A stretch of 27,507 nt of DNA from an uncultured Prevotella sp. (GTDB lineage: Bacteria; Bacteroidota; Bacteroidia; Bacteroidales; Bacteroidaceae). Of the stretch, positions 17,793 through 24,885 are shown in pieces. The position numbers were made by a program, and so were the translations under genes. The notes beneath the pieces are model-generated. The model did no database searches. It was not told where the DNA came from and saw only the letters and a program-made list of their open reading frames with translations. Where the stretch lies: contig CAKPZC010000030.1 of the NCBI GenBank assembly GCA_934203355.1, forward strand, positions 1 to 27,507, given 5' to 3'. Numbering within the stretch: position 1 is the stretch's first letter; each line of letters opens with the position of its first letter.

Positions 17793-18710
17793 ATGAAAAT
17801 TTTGGTGGCAACCGAGAAGCCGTTCGCAGCAGCAGCCGTGAATGGTATTAAGGCAGAACTTGAAGGAGCTGGCAATGAAGTCGTTCTTCTTGAGAAATAT
17901 ACAGATAAGCAGCAGTTACTCGACGCTGTTGCCGATGCTGACGCTATGATTATCCGTTCGGACAAGGTTACTCCCGAGGTGCTCGACGTTGCTAAGCAGC
18001 TCAAGATTGTTGTGCGCGCAGGTGCTGGCTACGACAATGTTGACTGTGCTTATGCCAAGGAGAAGGGTGTTGTTGTTGAGAACACTCCTGGTCAGAACTC
18101 TAACGCCGTGGCTGAGCTTGTGTTCGGTTTGATGGTTTATGCTGTTCGTAATTTCTACAATGGCAAGTCGGGTTCTGAGTTGTTGGGCAAGAAGCTTGGC
18201 ATTCTCGCCTTTGGTAATGTAGGTCGCAACGTGGCTCGCATCGCTAAGGGATTTGGCATGGAGGTTTCGGCTTACGACGCTTTCTGCCCGAAGGAGGCTA
18301 TCGAGGCTGCTGGTGTAACAGCTGTTGACTCTCAGGACGCTCTCTTCGAGACATGCGATGTTGTTTCGCTCCACATTCCTGCCACTCCCGAGACTAAGCA
18401 GAGCATCAACGCAGCTCTCGTGGGCAAGATGAGAAAGAACGCCATCCTTGTCAACACAGCACGCAAGGAAGTTATCAACGAGCCGGAGTTGCTGAAGCTT
18501 ATGGAAGAGCGTACCGACATCAAGTACGTTACCGACATCATGCCAGATGCTGACGCCGAGTTCCGCAAGTTCGAGGGCCGTTACTTCTCTACTCCCAAGA
18601 AGATGGGCGCGCAGACTGCCGAGGCTAACATTAATGCAGGTATTGCAGCAGCCAAGCAGATTAACGCTTTCTTTAAGGAAGGATGCACCAAGTTTCAGGT
18701 GAACAAGTAA
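17793..18710 (+). CDS. serA: D-3-phosphoglycerate dehydrogenase, short form without ACT domain
   Basis: A 305-residue NAD-dependent dehydrogenase that opens the serine pathway. It has the substrate loop RAGAGYDNVD (75-84), a Rossmann nucleotide site LGILAFGNVGRNVA (135-148, with Ala in place of the first Gly of GxGxxG), and the catalytic arginine R224 in NTARKEVINE. The usual TPH motif with the catalytic histidine is replaced by TPKKMGAQT (267-275). There is no C-terminal ACT or ASB domain, so the serine feedback inhibition of E. coli SerA is not expected. Similar short enzymes are known from Bacteroides and, by likely lateral transfer, from Entamoeba. Context with serC supports the role firmly. 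Confidence 0.93.
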   Translation: MKILVATEKPFAAAAVNGIKAELEGAGNEVVLLEKYTDKQQLLDAVADADAMIIRSDKVTPEVLDVAKQLKIVVRAGAGYDNVDCAYAKEKGVVVENTPGQNSNAVAELVFGLMVYAVRNFYNGKSGSELLGKKLGILAFGNVGRNVARIAKGFGMEVSAYDAFCPKEAIEAAGVTAVDSQDALFETCDVVSLHIPATPETKQSINAALVGKMRKNAILVNTARKEVINEPELLKLMEERTDIKYVTDIMPDADAEFRKFEGRYFSTPKKMGAQTAEANINAGIAAAKQINAFFKEGCTKFQVNK

Positions 18711-18728
18711 ATATATTTTATAATCACA

Positions 18729-18782
18729 AAGCCCCACCCTCTAACCCCCTCCCTATTGGGGAAGGGTTAGGTAGTGGGGCTT
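18729..18782. repeat. REP-like palindrome between serA and DUF1015
   Basis: The arms AAGCCCCAC (18729-18737) and GTGGGGCTT (18774-18782) are perfectly complementary, with further inner pairing CTAACCC/GGGTTAG and CCCC/GGGG. The C-rich and G-rich halves and the lack of a T run after it are unlike an ordinary terminator. Similar GC-rich palindromes are scattered between genes in Bacteroidetes. It could partly attenuate the transcript entering the DUF1015 gene. Confidence 0.6.
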
Positions 18783-18822
18783 CTCAACTAAAACTCCTTA
18801 AATCTAAAAACAGAAATTTATT

Positions 18823-20070
18823 ATGGCTACAATAAAACCGTTCAAAGGCATACGCCCACCACAGAATCTTGTTGAAGAAATTGCTTCGCGTCCTTACGAC
18901 GTGCTCGACAGCGAAGAGGCACGTGTAGAAGCTGGCGACAACGAGAAGAGTCTTTATCATATCATTAAGCCCGAAATCGACTTCGAACCCGGCACAAGCG
19001 AGTACGACCCGCGCGTCTATGACAAGGCTGCCGAGAACTTCAAGAAGTTCCAGGAGAGGGGATGGCTCTGCCAGGACCAGAAGGATGCTTATTACATTTA
19101 TGCCCAGACAATGAACGGCAAGACTCAGTATGGTCTTGTGGTAGGTGCTTTTGTTGAGGATTATCTCAATGGCGTTATCAAGAAGCACGAGCTAACACGC
19201 CGCGACAAGGAGGAAGACCGCATGAAGCATGTTCGCGTTTGCGATGCCAACATCGAGCCGGTGTTCTTTGCTTATCCTGACAACTCTGTGCTTAACGACA
19301 TAATCATGCGCCATGCTGCCGAGAAGCCCGAGTACGACTTCGTGGCTCCTATTGACGGATTCCGCCATCAGCTTTGGGTAATTAACGACGAGCAGGACAT
19401 AGCAGCCATCACAGCCGAGTTTGCCAAGATGCCAGCTCTCTATATTGCCGACGGTCATCATCGTAGTGCTGCCGCCGCTCTCGTGGGTGCCGAGAAGGCT
19501 AAGAACAATCCCAATCATAAGGGCGACGAGGAGTACAACTACTTCATGGCTGTTTGCTTCCAGGCTTCTCAGCTTACTGTGCTCGACTACAACCGTGTGG
19601 TTAAGGATCTTAACGGTCTCACATCAGAGCAGTTCCTTGAGGCTATCGCCAAGAACTTCATCGTAGAGGACAAGGGCGAGGCTATTTATAAGCCACAGCG
19701 TCTTCATGAATTCTCGCTCTATCTCGACGGCCATTGGTTTGCTCTCACAGCCAAAGAGGGCACTTATGACGACAAGGACCCGATTGGTGTTCTCGATGTT
19801 GACATTTCAAGCCGCCTGATTCTTGATGAGATTCTCGGCATTAAGGACCTACGTTCCGACAAGCGCATCGACTTCGTGGGTGGCTTGCGCGGTCTTGAGG
19901 AGTTGAAGCGTCGTGTTGATAGTGGCGAGATGCGCATGGCTCTTGCTCTCTATCCGGTTTCGATGAAGCAGATTATTGACATCGCCGACAGCGGCAAGAT
20001 TATGCCTCCTAAGGCAACATGGTTTGAGCCGAAGCTTCGCTCAGGACTTATTATCCACAAACTTTCGTAA
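18823..20070 (+). CDS. DUF1015 family protein linked to serine synthesis genes
   Basis: A 415-residue cytoplasmic protein of the DUF1015 family. Recognisable blocks are KPFKGIRPP (5-13), EIASRPYDVLDSEEA (19-33), SLYHIIKPEIDF (43-54), HELTRRDKEEDR (122-133) and YIADGHHRSAAA (207-218). The DGHHR motif (210-214) resembles the catalytic motif of the ParB/sulfiredoxin-like fold, which in archaeal SerK carries out serine phosphorylation. The gene follows serC and serA, as commonly seen in Bacteroidetes, and ends at a strong terminator, so a role in phosphoserine or serine metabolism is reasonable but is inference. Length is normal; no membrane segment or signal peptide. Confidence 0.88.
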   Translation: MATIKPFKGIRPPQNLVEEIASRPYDVLDSEEARVEAGDNEKSLYHIIKPEIDFEPGTSEYDPRVYDKAAENFKKFQERGWLCQDQKDAYYIYAQTMNGKTQYGLVVGAFVEDYLNGVIKKHELTRRDKEEDRMKHVRVCDANIEPVFFAYPDNSVLNDIIMRHAAEKPEYDFVAPIDGFRHQLWVINDEQDIAAITAEFAKMPALYIADGHHRSAAAALVGAEKAKNNPNHKGDEEYNYFMAVCFQASQLTVLDYNRVVKDLNGLTSEQFLEAIAKNFIVEDKGEAIYKPQRLHEFSLYLDGHWFALTAKEGTYDDKDPIGVLDVDISSRLILDEILGIKDLRSDKRIDFVGGLRGLEELKRRVDSGEMRMALALYPVSMKQIIDIADSGKIMPPKATWFEPKLRSGLIIHKLS

Positions 20071-20099
20071 AAGCTTCAATAGATCAATATAATGCTAGT

Positions 20100-20154
20100 A
20101 GAGGCAATGGCTTGCAGCTTGAATAGTATTTAAGTTGCAGTCATTGTCTCTTTT
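20100..20154 (+). terminator. terminator of the serC-serA-DUF1015 unit
   Basis: A long imperfect hairpin pairs 20100-20120 (AGAGGCAATGGCTTGCAGCTT) with 20132-20152, around an 11-base loop, and is followed by TTTTG. It begins about 30 bases after the DUF1015 stop codon. Confidence 0.7.
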
Positions 20155-20169
20155 GTCGTTTATTTGTGC

Positions 20170-20177
20170 TACCTTTG
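20170..20177 (+). promoter_or_regulatory. promoter of the YigZ/IMPACT family gene
   Basis: TACCTTTG matches TAnnTTTG exactly, 31 bases above the ATG at 20209 and just below the preceding terminator. No good -33 element is seen at the right distance. Confidence 0.6.
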
Positions 20178-20208
20178 CATGTGGATAAATTTTTACACGT
20201 AAATATAA

Positions 20209-20808
20209 ATGGAGCTTAAAGACGAATATTTGACAATAACCGACAGCCCCGCCGAGGGCTTTTATAGTGAGAAGCGCAGCAAGTTTCTCGCTTTTGCTTT
20301 TCATGTCACCAGCGAGGAAGAGGTGAAGACTATCGTGGCTGAGCATCGCAAGAAGTATTTCGACGCTCGCCATGTTTGCTGGGCTTATACTCTTGGCGTT
20401 GACCATTCGCAGTTTCGCGCAAACGACGATGGCGAGCCGAGCAGCACAGCAGGCAAGCCTATTCTTGGACAAATCACCAAGAACGACCTGACCGACATTC
20501 TTATTATTGTGGTTAGATATTATGGAGGCGTGAATCTTGGCACCAGCGGACTTATCGTTGCTTATCGCACGGCGGCAGCCGAGGCAATTGCTTCGGCTGA
20601 GATTGTGAAATTGTATAAAGAGGAGGAGATTGTCTATGATTTCCCTTATATTATGATGAACGACGTGATGAAGATTATCAAGGAGATGTCGCCCCGCATT
20701 GTCGGTCAGACCTACGACAACACATGCGAGATACGATTGTCGATAAGAGCGTCTGAGGCTCCGATATTAAAAGAGAAATTAGAGAAATTATCGTTTAAGG
20801 ACGATTAA
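20209..20808 (+). CDS. IMPACT/YigZ family protein (UPF0029)
   Basis: A 199-residue protein of the YigZ/IMPACT family. The N-terminal domain shows EKRSKFLAFAFHV (23-35), DARHVCWAYTLG, NDDGEPSSTAGKPIL and VVRYYGGVNLGTSGL, all diagnostic. A C-terminal ferredoxin-like DUF1949 domain follows (about 135-195). Eukaryotic IMPACT regulates translation through GCN1/GCN2; the bacterial function is not settled, with nucleic acid or ribosome binding proposed. It has its own promoter and a strong hairpin right after the stop, so it is monocistronic. Confidence 0.94.
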   Translation: MELKDEYLTITDSPAEGFYSEKRSKFLAFAFHVTSEEEVKTIVAEHRKKYFDARHVCWAYTLGVDHSQFRANDDGEPSSTAGKPILGQITKNDLTDILIIVVRYYGGVNLGTSGLIVAYRTAAAEAIASAEIVKLYKEEEIVYDFPYIMMNDVMKIIKEMSPRIVGQTYDNTCEIRLSIRASEAPILKEKLEKLSFKDD

Positions 20809-20861
20809 AAGCCTTGAAATGGGCAAAATACAAAAAAAATATGTTGCTCATTTCAAGGCTT
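20809..20861. terminator. bidirectional terminator after the YigZ family gene
   Basis: Two 18-base arms, AAGCCTTGAAATGGGCAA (20809-20826) and TTGCTCATTTCAAGGCTT (20844-20861), pair with a single mismatch. The hairpin starts on the base after the YigZ family stop codon and lies 27 bases past the end of the minus-strand 45-residue gene, whose strand has TTTTAA after it. It probably serves both converging genes. Confidence 0.75.
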
Positions 20862-20887
20862 ATGTCACTTCCGCCCTTAGCGAAAGT

Positions 20888-21025
20888 CTAATCGTTATTA
20901 AAACGTTCGCGTGACTTCTTAAGTATAGAAGCCACGCTTACGTTTTTCTTTGTATTGTTTTTTTGCCATTGCCGTTTTCTTTCCTCATAGTCACGGCGTT
21001 GGCGTTCAAGAAAGTTGTCTGCCAT
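20888..21025 (-). CDS. small basic protein, 45 residues, unknown function
   Basis: The frame reads MADNFLERQRRDYEERKRQW, then QKNNTKKNVSVASILKKSRE, then RFNND and stop. It is highly charged, mostly helical by composition, and has no hydrophobic segment. Similar short MADN-LER proteins, often without annotation, seem to occur in Bacteroidales; I state this from memory. It starts 29 bases after the DUF4270 gene on the same strand and ends at the shared hairpin, so it is the last gene of the unit. Function unknown. Confidence 0.7.
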   Translation of the reverse strand: MADNFLERQRRDYEERKRQWQKNNTKKNVSVASILKKSRERFNND

Positions 21026-21054
21026 TTTTATGTATTATAAAAATCTCTTGTTTT

Positions 21055-22503
21055 TTACTTGAACTTGCTATAGATGACGCTTATCTTGATGTCGCCATAC
21101 TTGCTCTCCGGTCCGCCAACGAGTCGTGTGCTTGTGAGCGACATGTCGTGTGCTACGCTAATCAGCTCCTTGGTTTGTCCGATGGTGTTGTATGTAGTTG
21201 TCACGGGGATAATCACCACCTTGTTCCAGTCGCTGTTGTTACGGTCGCCAGTTTCGTAGAGATGCTTCACAAGATTGGCGATGTTGTTGAATGTATAGGT
21301 GTTAGTATTCTTCACATACGACGCCAGGAACGAAGTCTTGTAGTCGGCCACCTTATTGTTCTCGAAGAATGAGTACATTTCTGTTTTCGGAATCATCAGC
21401 AGAGTTTTCGGAGTCGGTAGTGTGAATTGGCTGTCCTGCTGGTTGTTGATTCTTCTCAGTACTATCTTCGCCGTGTTGATAGTGTCGTTCAAGTGAGTGT
21501 ATGTATTGCCATCGGCAGCCACATATTTCTTTTCCACAATCTCGTTGACTGGAATCTCCATTTCGGTGAACAGTCCGGCTGGCGACTTGAGATAAGTGCA
21601 GCTATTGTCGGCTGCGAGTCGCTTGATAGCCTCTTTGTCGTTCTGTGTGTCTGTGGTCTGCAACACCTCCTCTGTGCCAGGGAAAGCTGCGGTCACGCTA
21701 AGAATAGTGTCCTTCTTCACGTTTTCTATGACTGTTGTTTGGGTCTTGTGTCTGAAGTAGACGTTGAGCTGGCTCAGCGTGATGTAAGCCATCGATCCCA
21801 GTCCGCTCTCCGCTTTGAAGTAGAATCCTGGTACAAGTTGGTGTATGAAGTTGTATGCATTTTTGAAGATTTCGGGATTTTCGTAGTAAGCCCTCAGAAT
21901 CTTCGTTCCATATTCCTTGTTGAGCGGTATACGTATATTCTTCATATAGTCGCTTCCGAGTCGTGTGCTTTCGTCCACGTTGAGGTCGGTAAGCGTATAC
22001 ATCTTATTAATCTTCTGGGCGTTCGGATTGATATATTCCTTTTCCGGATTGAAGTTGGAGTAGTGGAATCCGTTCTCCTCTACTGGTTTTTCGAGTTCTT
22101 GAGCCGACAGTTTCATTGTTGCCAACGAGTCGCCATAGTACTGAGTGTAGAACAGTCGGATGTCGCACGAGTCGGCCATGATATTTCCTTCTTCGTCGAG
22201 ACTTCTGATGCTGTCTTTAGCAGGGAATGAGAAGTTTTCGGGAGTATAGAACTGTGTCATGAAGCTGCTGCTCAGATAAGCCCCTGTCTCCGGGTCGCGC
22301 ACTCTTCCGAGATAGGCTGTGGTGTTGCGCGATAGCACCGAGTCGGCCACAATTGTGCGTGTTGCGACTGTGAACGTATCGGTAGTGATGTTTAGCTTGT
22401 CGACGTTGTCGATGAGCGTAGATCCGATGTTGTCGGTAGTGTCGTCACACGACATGAAGAAAAAAGTGGCAAGCGCGAGGCTTGCCATGTATTTTAATTT
22501 CAT
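21055..22503 (-). CDS. DUF4270 family lipoprotein
   Basis: A 482-residue protein with a lipoprotein signal peptide, MKLKYMASLALATFFFMSCD, whose lipobox cysteine is C19. The following DDTTDNIGSTLID and the block SVLSRNTTAYLGRVRDPETG (positions about 56-75) are typical of DUF4270, a Bacteroidetes surface or outer-membrane lipoprotein family of unknown function. The rest is rich in short beta strands. The acidic residues right after the cysteine fit the export signal by which Bacteroidetes lipoproteins reach the surface. It lies 81 bases after the half GT5 gene on the same strand, a neighbourhood that recurs beside panC in Bacteroides. Confidence 0.88.
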   Translation of the reverse strand: MKLKYMASLALATFFFMSCDDTTDNIGSTLIDNVDKLNITTDTFTVATRTIVADSVLSRNTTAYLGRVRDPETGAYLSSSFMTQFYTPENFSFPAKDSIRSLDEEGNIMADSCDIRLFYTQYYGDSLATMKLSAQELEKPVEENGFHYSNFNPEKEYINPNAQKINKMYTLTDLNVDESTRLGSDYMKNIRIPLNKEYGTKILRAYYENPEIFKNAYNFIHQLVPGFYFKAESGLGSMAYITLSQLNVYFRHKTQTTVIENVKKDTILSVTAAFPGTEEVLQTTDTQNDKEAIKRLAADNSCTYLKSPAGLFTEMEIPVNEIVEKKYVAADGNTYTHLNDTINTAKIVLRRINNQQDSQFTLPTPKTLLMIPKTEMYSFFENNKVADYKTSFLASYVKNTNTYTFNNIANLVKHLYETGDRNNSDWNKVVIIPVTTTYNTIGQTKELISVAHDMSLTSTRLVGGPESKYGDIKISVIYSKFK

Positions 22504-22584
22504 AGATGGTATGAATACGTGTTTAAATATTATAAGGTTCTTCTCTATGTTGTTTAGAGTGCATCCATGCGTGTGGCCCTGTGC

Positions 22585-23382
22585 TTACAGGGCCTCGTAG
22601 AATTCCTTGTAGGCAGCTGTGTAGTCGTCGCCAGGATAAGCCAGCACGGGTATTCCTTTGCTCTTGGCGTAGGCTATGAGTTCGGCGTTGGCTCCCTCTT
22701 CGGCTTCCACCACGGCGTCGCTATGGTCGATAGCGAGTTTGCCGAACTCCACAAAGTCGAAATCGTCCTTGTATTCAGTGAGGCTTTCGGGCGTGATATC
22801 CTTGAATGCCAGGCAGTTCTTAAAGTTGTCGCCCGAACTCTTGGTTAGTCCTTCCTTGAATACAGATGTGACCACTTTGGTTGTGGCGAACGACGGTTCC
22901 TGGTTGTAGGCAGCCTTTATGAACAACGGCACTACATATCCCATCCATCCCTGGCAATGTATTACCTCGGGCGACCAGCGCAGCTTCTTGACAGTTTCGA
23001 GCACGCCACGTGCGAAGAAAATGGCTCTTTCGCCGTTGTCGTCGTATTCCTCTCCATTGTCGTCTGTTGCCATTTTGCGCTTCAGGAAGTAGTCGTCGTT
23101 GTCGATGAAGTAGACCTGTAGTCGTGTTTGCGGTATCGACGCCACTTTGATGATAAGTGGGTGGTCGGTGTCGTCTATCACGAGGTTCATTCCCGAGAGT
23201 CTAATAACCTCATGTAGCTGTCCTCTGCGCTCGTTGATGTTGCCCCATTTGGGCATGAATGTGCGTATTTCGAGTCCTTCCTCTTGCATCTTTGTCGGAA
23301 GGTCTCTGCCTAATACAGAAAGTGCTGACTCTGGAACATACGGTGATATTTCCTGATTGATGAATAAAATTTTCTTTGCCAT
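22585..23382 (-). CDS. half-length GT5 glycogen/starch synthase-like protein
   Basis: A 265-residue protein starting MAKKILFINQEISPYVPESA. It matches only the N-terminal Rossmann domain of GT5 glycogen/starch synthases: the first strand, the helix, and RTFMPKWGNINERRGQLHEV. The KxGGL ADP-glucose motif after the first strand is not there (PESALSVLG instead), and the whole C-terminal domain that holds the E-x7-E catalytic pair is absent. The end, residues 225-265, is a complete helix-rich tail (PGDDYTAAYKEFYEAL), so it looks like a finished protein rather than a truncation. A catalytic glycosyltransferase role is therefore unlikely. An ATG two codons upstream (23388) is also possible. Its placement divergent from panC is conserved in Bacteroides as far as I recall. 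Confidence 0.85.
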   Translation of the reverse strand: MAKKILFINQEISPYVPESALSVLGRDLPTKMQEEGLEIRTFMPKWGNINERRGQLHEVIRLSGMNLVIDDTDHPLIIKVASIPQTRLQVYFIDNDDYFLKRKMATDDNGEEYDDNGERAIFFARGVLETVKKLRWSPEVIHCQGWMGYVVPLFIKAAYNQEPSFATTKVVTSVFKEGLTKSSGDNFKNCLAFKDITPESLTEYKDDFDFVEFGKLAIDHSDAVVEAEEGANAELIAYAKSKGIPVLAYPGDDYTAAYKEFYEAL

Positions 23383-23464
23383 GCTCATTAATGTTGGTTT
23401 TATTTGTGCGCTTGGGGATTGTTGTTTTTTTATTAATTTTAGTCCGTGTGCGCACTATTGGGTG

Positions 23465-23472
23465 CAAAGTTA
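23465..23472 (-). promoter_or_regulatory. promoter of the half GT5-DUF4270 unit
   Basis: The minus strand reads TAACTTTG, an exact TAnnTTTG element, giving a leader of about 75 bases before the ATG at 23382. Confidence 0.6.
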
Positions 23473-23576
23473 CAAAAAAAAATCGAGAATTGAGTCTGTG
23501 TTTTCCATTTACACCATTTTTGGCATGATTTTGTCATATTTTTAGATTTATTCTTTCTCGTTTAAGAAAAAAGTTG

Positions 23577-23584
23577 TTATTTTG
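23577..23584 (+). promoter_or_regulatory. candidate promoter of panC-panD-dnaB
   Basis: TTATTTTG matches TAnnTTTG with one change and is followed by C, as is common. It lies about 70 bases above the panC ATG. No convincing -33 element is seen, so this is tentative. The rest of 23389-23652 is A/T-rich and shows nothing else. Confidence 0.35.
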
Positions 23585-23652
23585 CATCGAAATATCAAAA
23601 TGTATGGAGTCTAATAGCTTTATGGCTCTTTTTTTTAAATATCAGAAAGAAG

Positions 23653-24507
23653 ATGAAATTGTTCAGGAGTATTGTCGAACTTCAGAATGAATTGTTCGAA
23701 GTTCGGAAGGAAGGTAAGACTGTAGGATTAGTCCCGACGATGGGCGCGCTTCATGAGGGTCATGCCTCGTTGGTGAAGCGTAGCGTTGCCGAGAACGACG
23801 TGACAGTTGTTTCCGTATTTCTCAATCCGACCCAATTCAACGACAAGAACGACTTGGAGCGTTATCCGCGCACACTCGATGCCGACTGTGCTCTGCTCGA
23901 GTCGTGTGGCGCGAGCTATGTGCTTGCTCCCTCGGTAGAGGAGATGTATCCCACGCCCGACAAGCGCCAATTTTCTTTTCCCCCTGTGACAACAGTTATG
24001 GAGGGTGCCCACCGTCCGGGACATTTCAACGGTGTGTGCCAGGTTGTTTCGCGTCTGTTCTATATTGTGCGCCCCGACCGTGCCTATTTTGGCGAGAAGG
24101 ACTGGCAGCAGATAGCTGTAGTTAAGGCCCTTGTGCGCTATCTCGGTCTGCCTCTGCAGATTGTGGAGTGCGACACCGTGCGCGAGGCCGACGGTCTTGC
24201 CAAGAGTTCGCGCAACACCCTGCTCTCTGCCGACGAGCGCGCCATCGCCCCTAAAATTTACGAGGCCCTAAAGTCGAGCCTGGAATATGGCGCAAAACAC
24301 ACTCTCGGTGAGACTCACGATAAGGTGGTGGCCGACATCAACGCTGTGCCAGGACTTGAGGTGGAATATTTCTCCATCGTCGACGGAAACACTCTGCTCG
24401 ACGTCACGAACTGGGACGACAGCGACTATATTGCTGGCTGCATCACGGTGTATTGCGGCAAGACTCCAATACGCCTTATCGACCATATCACGTATAAAAA
24501 CAAGTAG
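23653..24507 (+). CDS. panC: pantothenate synthetase
   Basis: A 284-residue enzyme that joins pantoate and beta-alanine with ATP. The HIGH-like motif [14 protein letters not shown] (31-44) and the KMSKS-like KSSRN, with [17 protein letters not shown] between them, are the usual nucleotidyltransferase features. Other family blocks are [10 protein letters not shown] and [11 protein letters not shown]. Length is normal. panD, which makes beta-alanine, follows after 15 bases. Confidence 0.97.
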   Translation: MKLFRSIVELQNELFEVRKEGKTVGLVPTMGALHEGHASLVKRSVAENDVTVVSVFLNPTQFNDKNDLERYPRTLDADCALLESCGASYVLAPSVEEMYPTPDKRQFSFPPVTTVMEGAHRPGHFNGVCQVVSRLFYIVRPDRAYFGEKDWQQIAVVKALVRYLGLPLQIVECDTVREADGLAKSSRNTLLSADERAIAPKIYEALKSSLEYGAKHTLGETHDKVVADINAVPGLEVEYFSIVDGNTLLDVTNWDDSDYIAGCITVYCGKTPIRLIDHITYKNK

Positions 24508-24522
24508 ATTTTTTTTAGAGTT

Positions 24523-24870
24523 ATGATGATAGAAGTATTGAAGTCGAAACTGCATTGTGTGCAAGTGACACAGGCCAACCTCAACTACATGGGTAGCATC
24601 ACTATTGACGAGGACCTCATGGATGCCGCCAACATGATAGCTGGAGAGAAGGTGCAGATTGTCGACAACAACAACGGCGAGCGTTTCGAGACTTATATTA
24701 TCAAGGGCGAGCGCGGCACGGGCTGTGTTTGCCTTAATGGAGCCGCGGCGCGCAAGGTGCAGGTGGGCGACACGGTCATCATCATGTCCTATGCGCTCAT
24801 GGATTTCGAGGAGGCCAAGAGTTTCAAGCCAACAGTAGTTTTCCCCGAGAACAATCAAGTGGGGGAGTAA
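24523..24870 (+). CDS. panD: aspartate 1-decarboxylase precursor
   Basis: A 115-residue pyruvoyl enzyme that makes beta-alanine from aspartate. It is made as a proenzyme that self-cleaves at G24-S25 in YMGSITID, with S25 becoming the pyruvoyl group. The N-terminal [20 protein letters not shown] and the [19 protein letters not shown] block match the family closely. It lies 15 bases after panC and 15 before dnaB. Confidence 0.97.
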   Translation: MMIEVLKSKLHCVQVTQANLNYMGSITIDEDLMDAANMIAGEKVQIVDNNNGERFETYIIKGERGTGCVCLNGAAARKVQVGDTVIIMSYALMDFEEAKSFKPTVVFPENNQVGE

Positions 24871-24885
24871 TCCGCATTATTTTCT

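Noticed and set aside
17916..18737. 273-codon minus-strand frame antisense to serA
   Set aside because: It lies wholly opposite a well-recognised dehydrogenase; its composition follows from the codon usage of serA and no motif is visible.
21427..22230. 267-codon plus-strand frame antisense to the DUF4270 gene
   Set aside because: It is cysteine- and valine-rich without family features, and the opposite strand codes for a lipoprotein with signal peptide and a known domain.
22585..23382. Functional GlgA glycogen synthase
   Set aside because: The ADP-glucose motif and the entire C-terminal catalytic domain are missing, so the common label of glycogen synthase would mislead.
24268..24858. 196-codon minus-strand frame across panC and panD
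   Set aside because: It runs across two genuine genes and the gap between them, which marks it as a chance frame.
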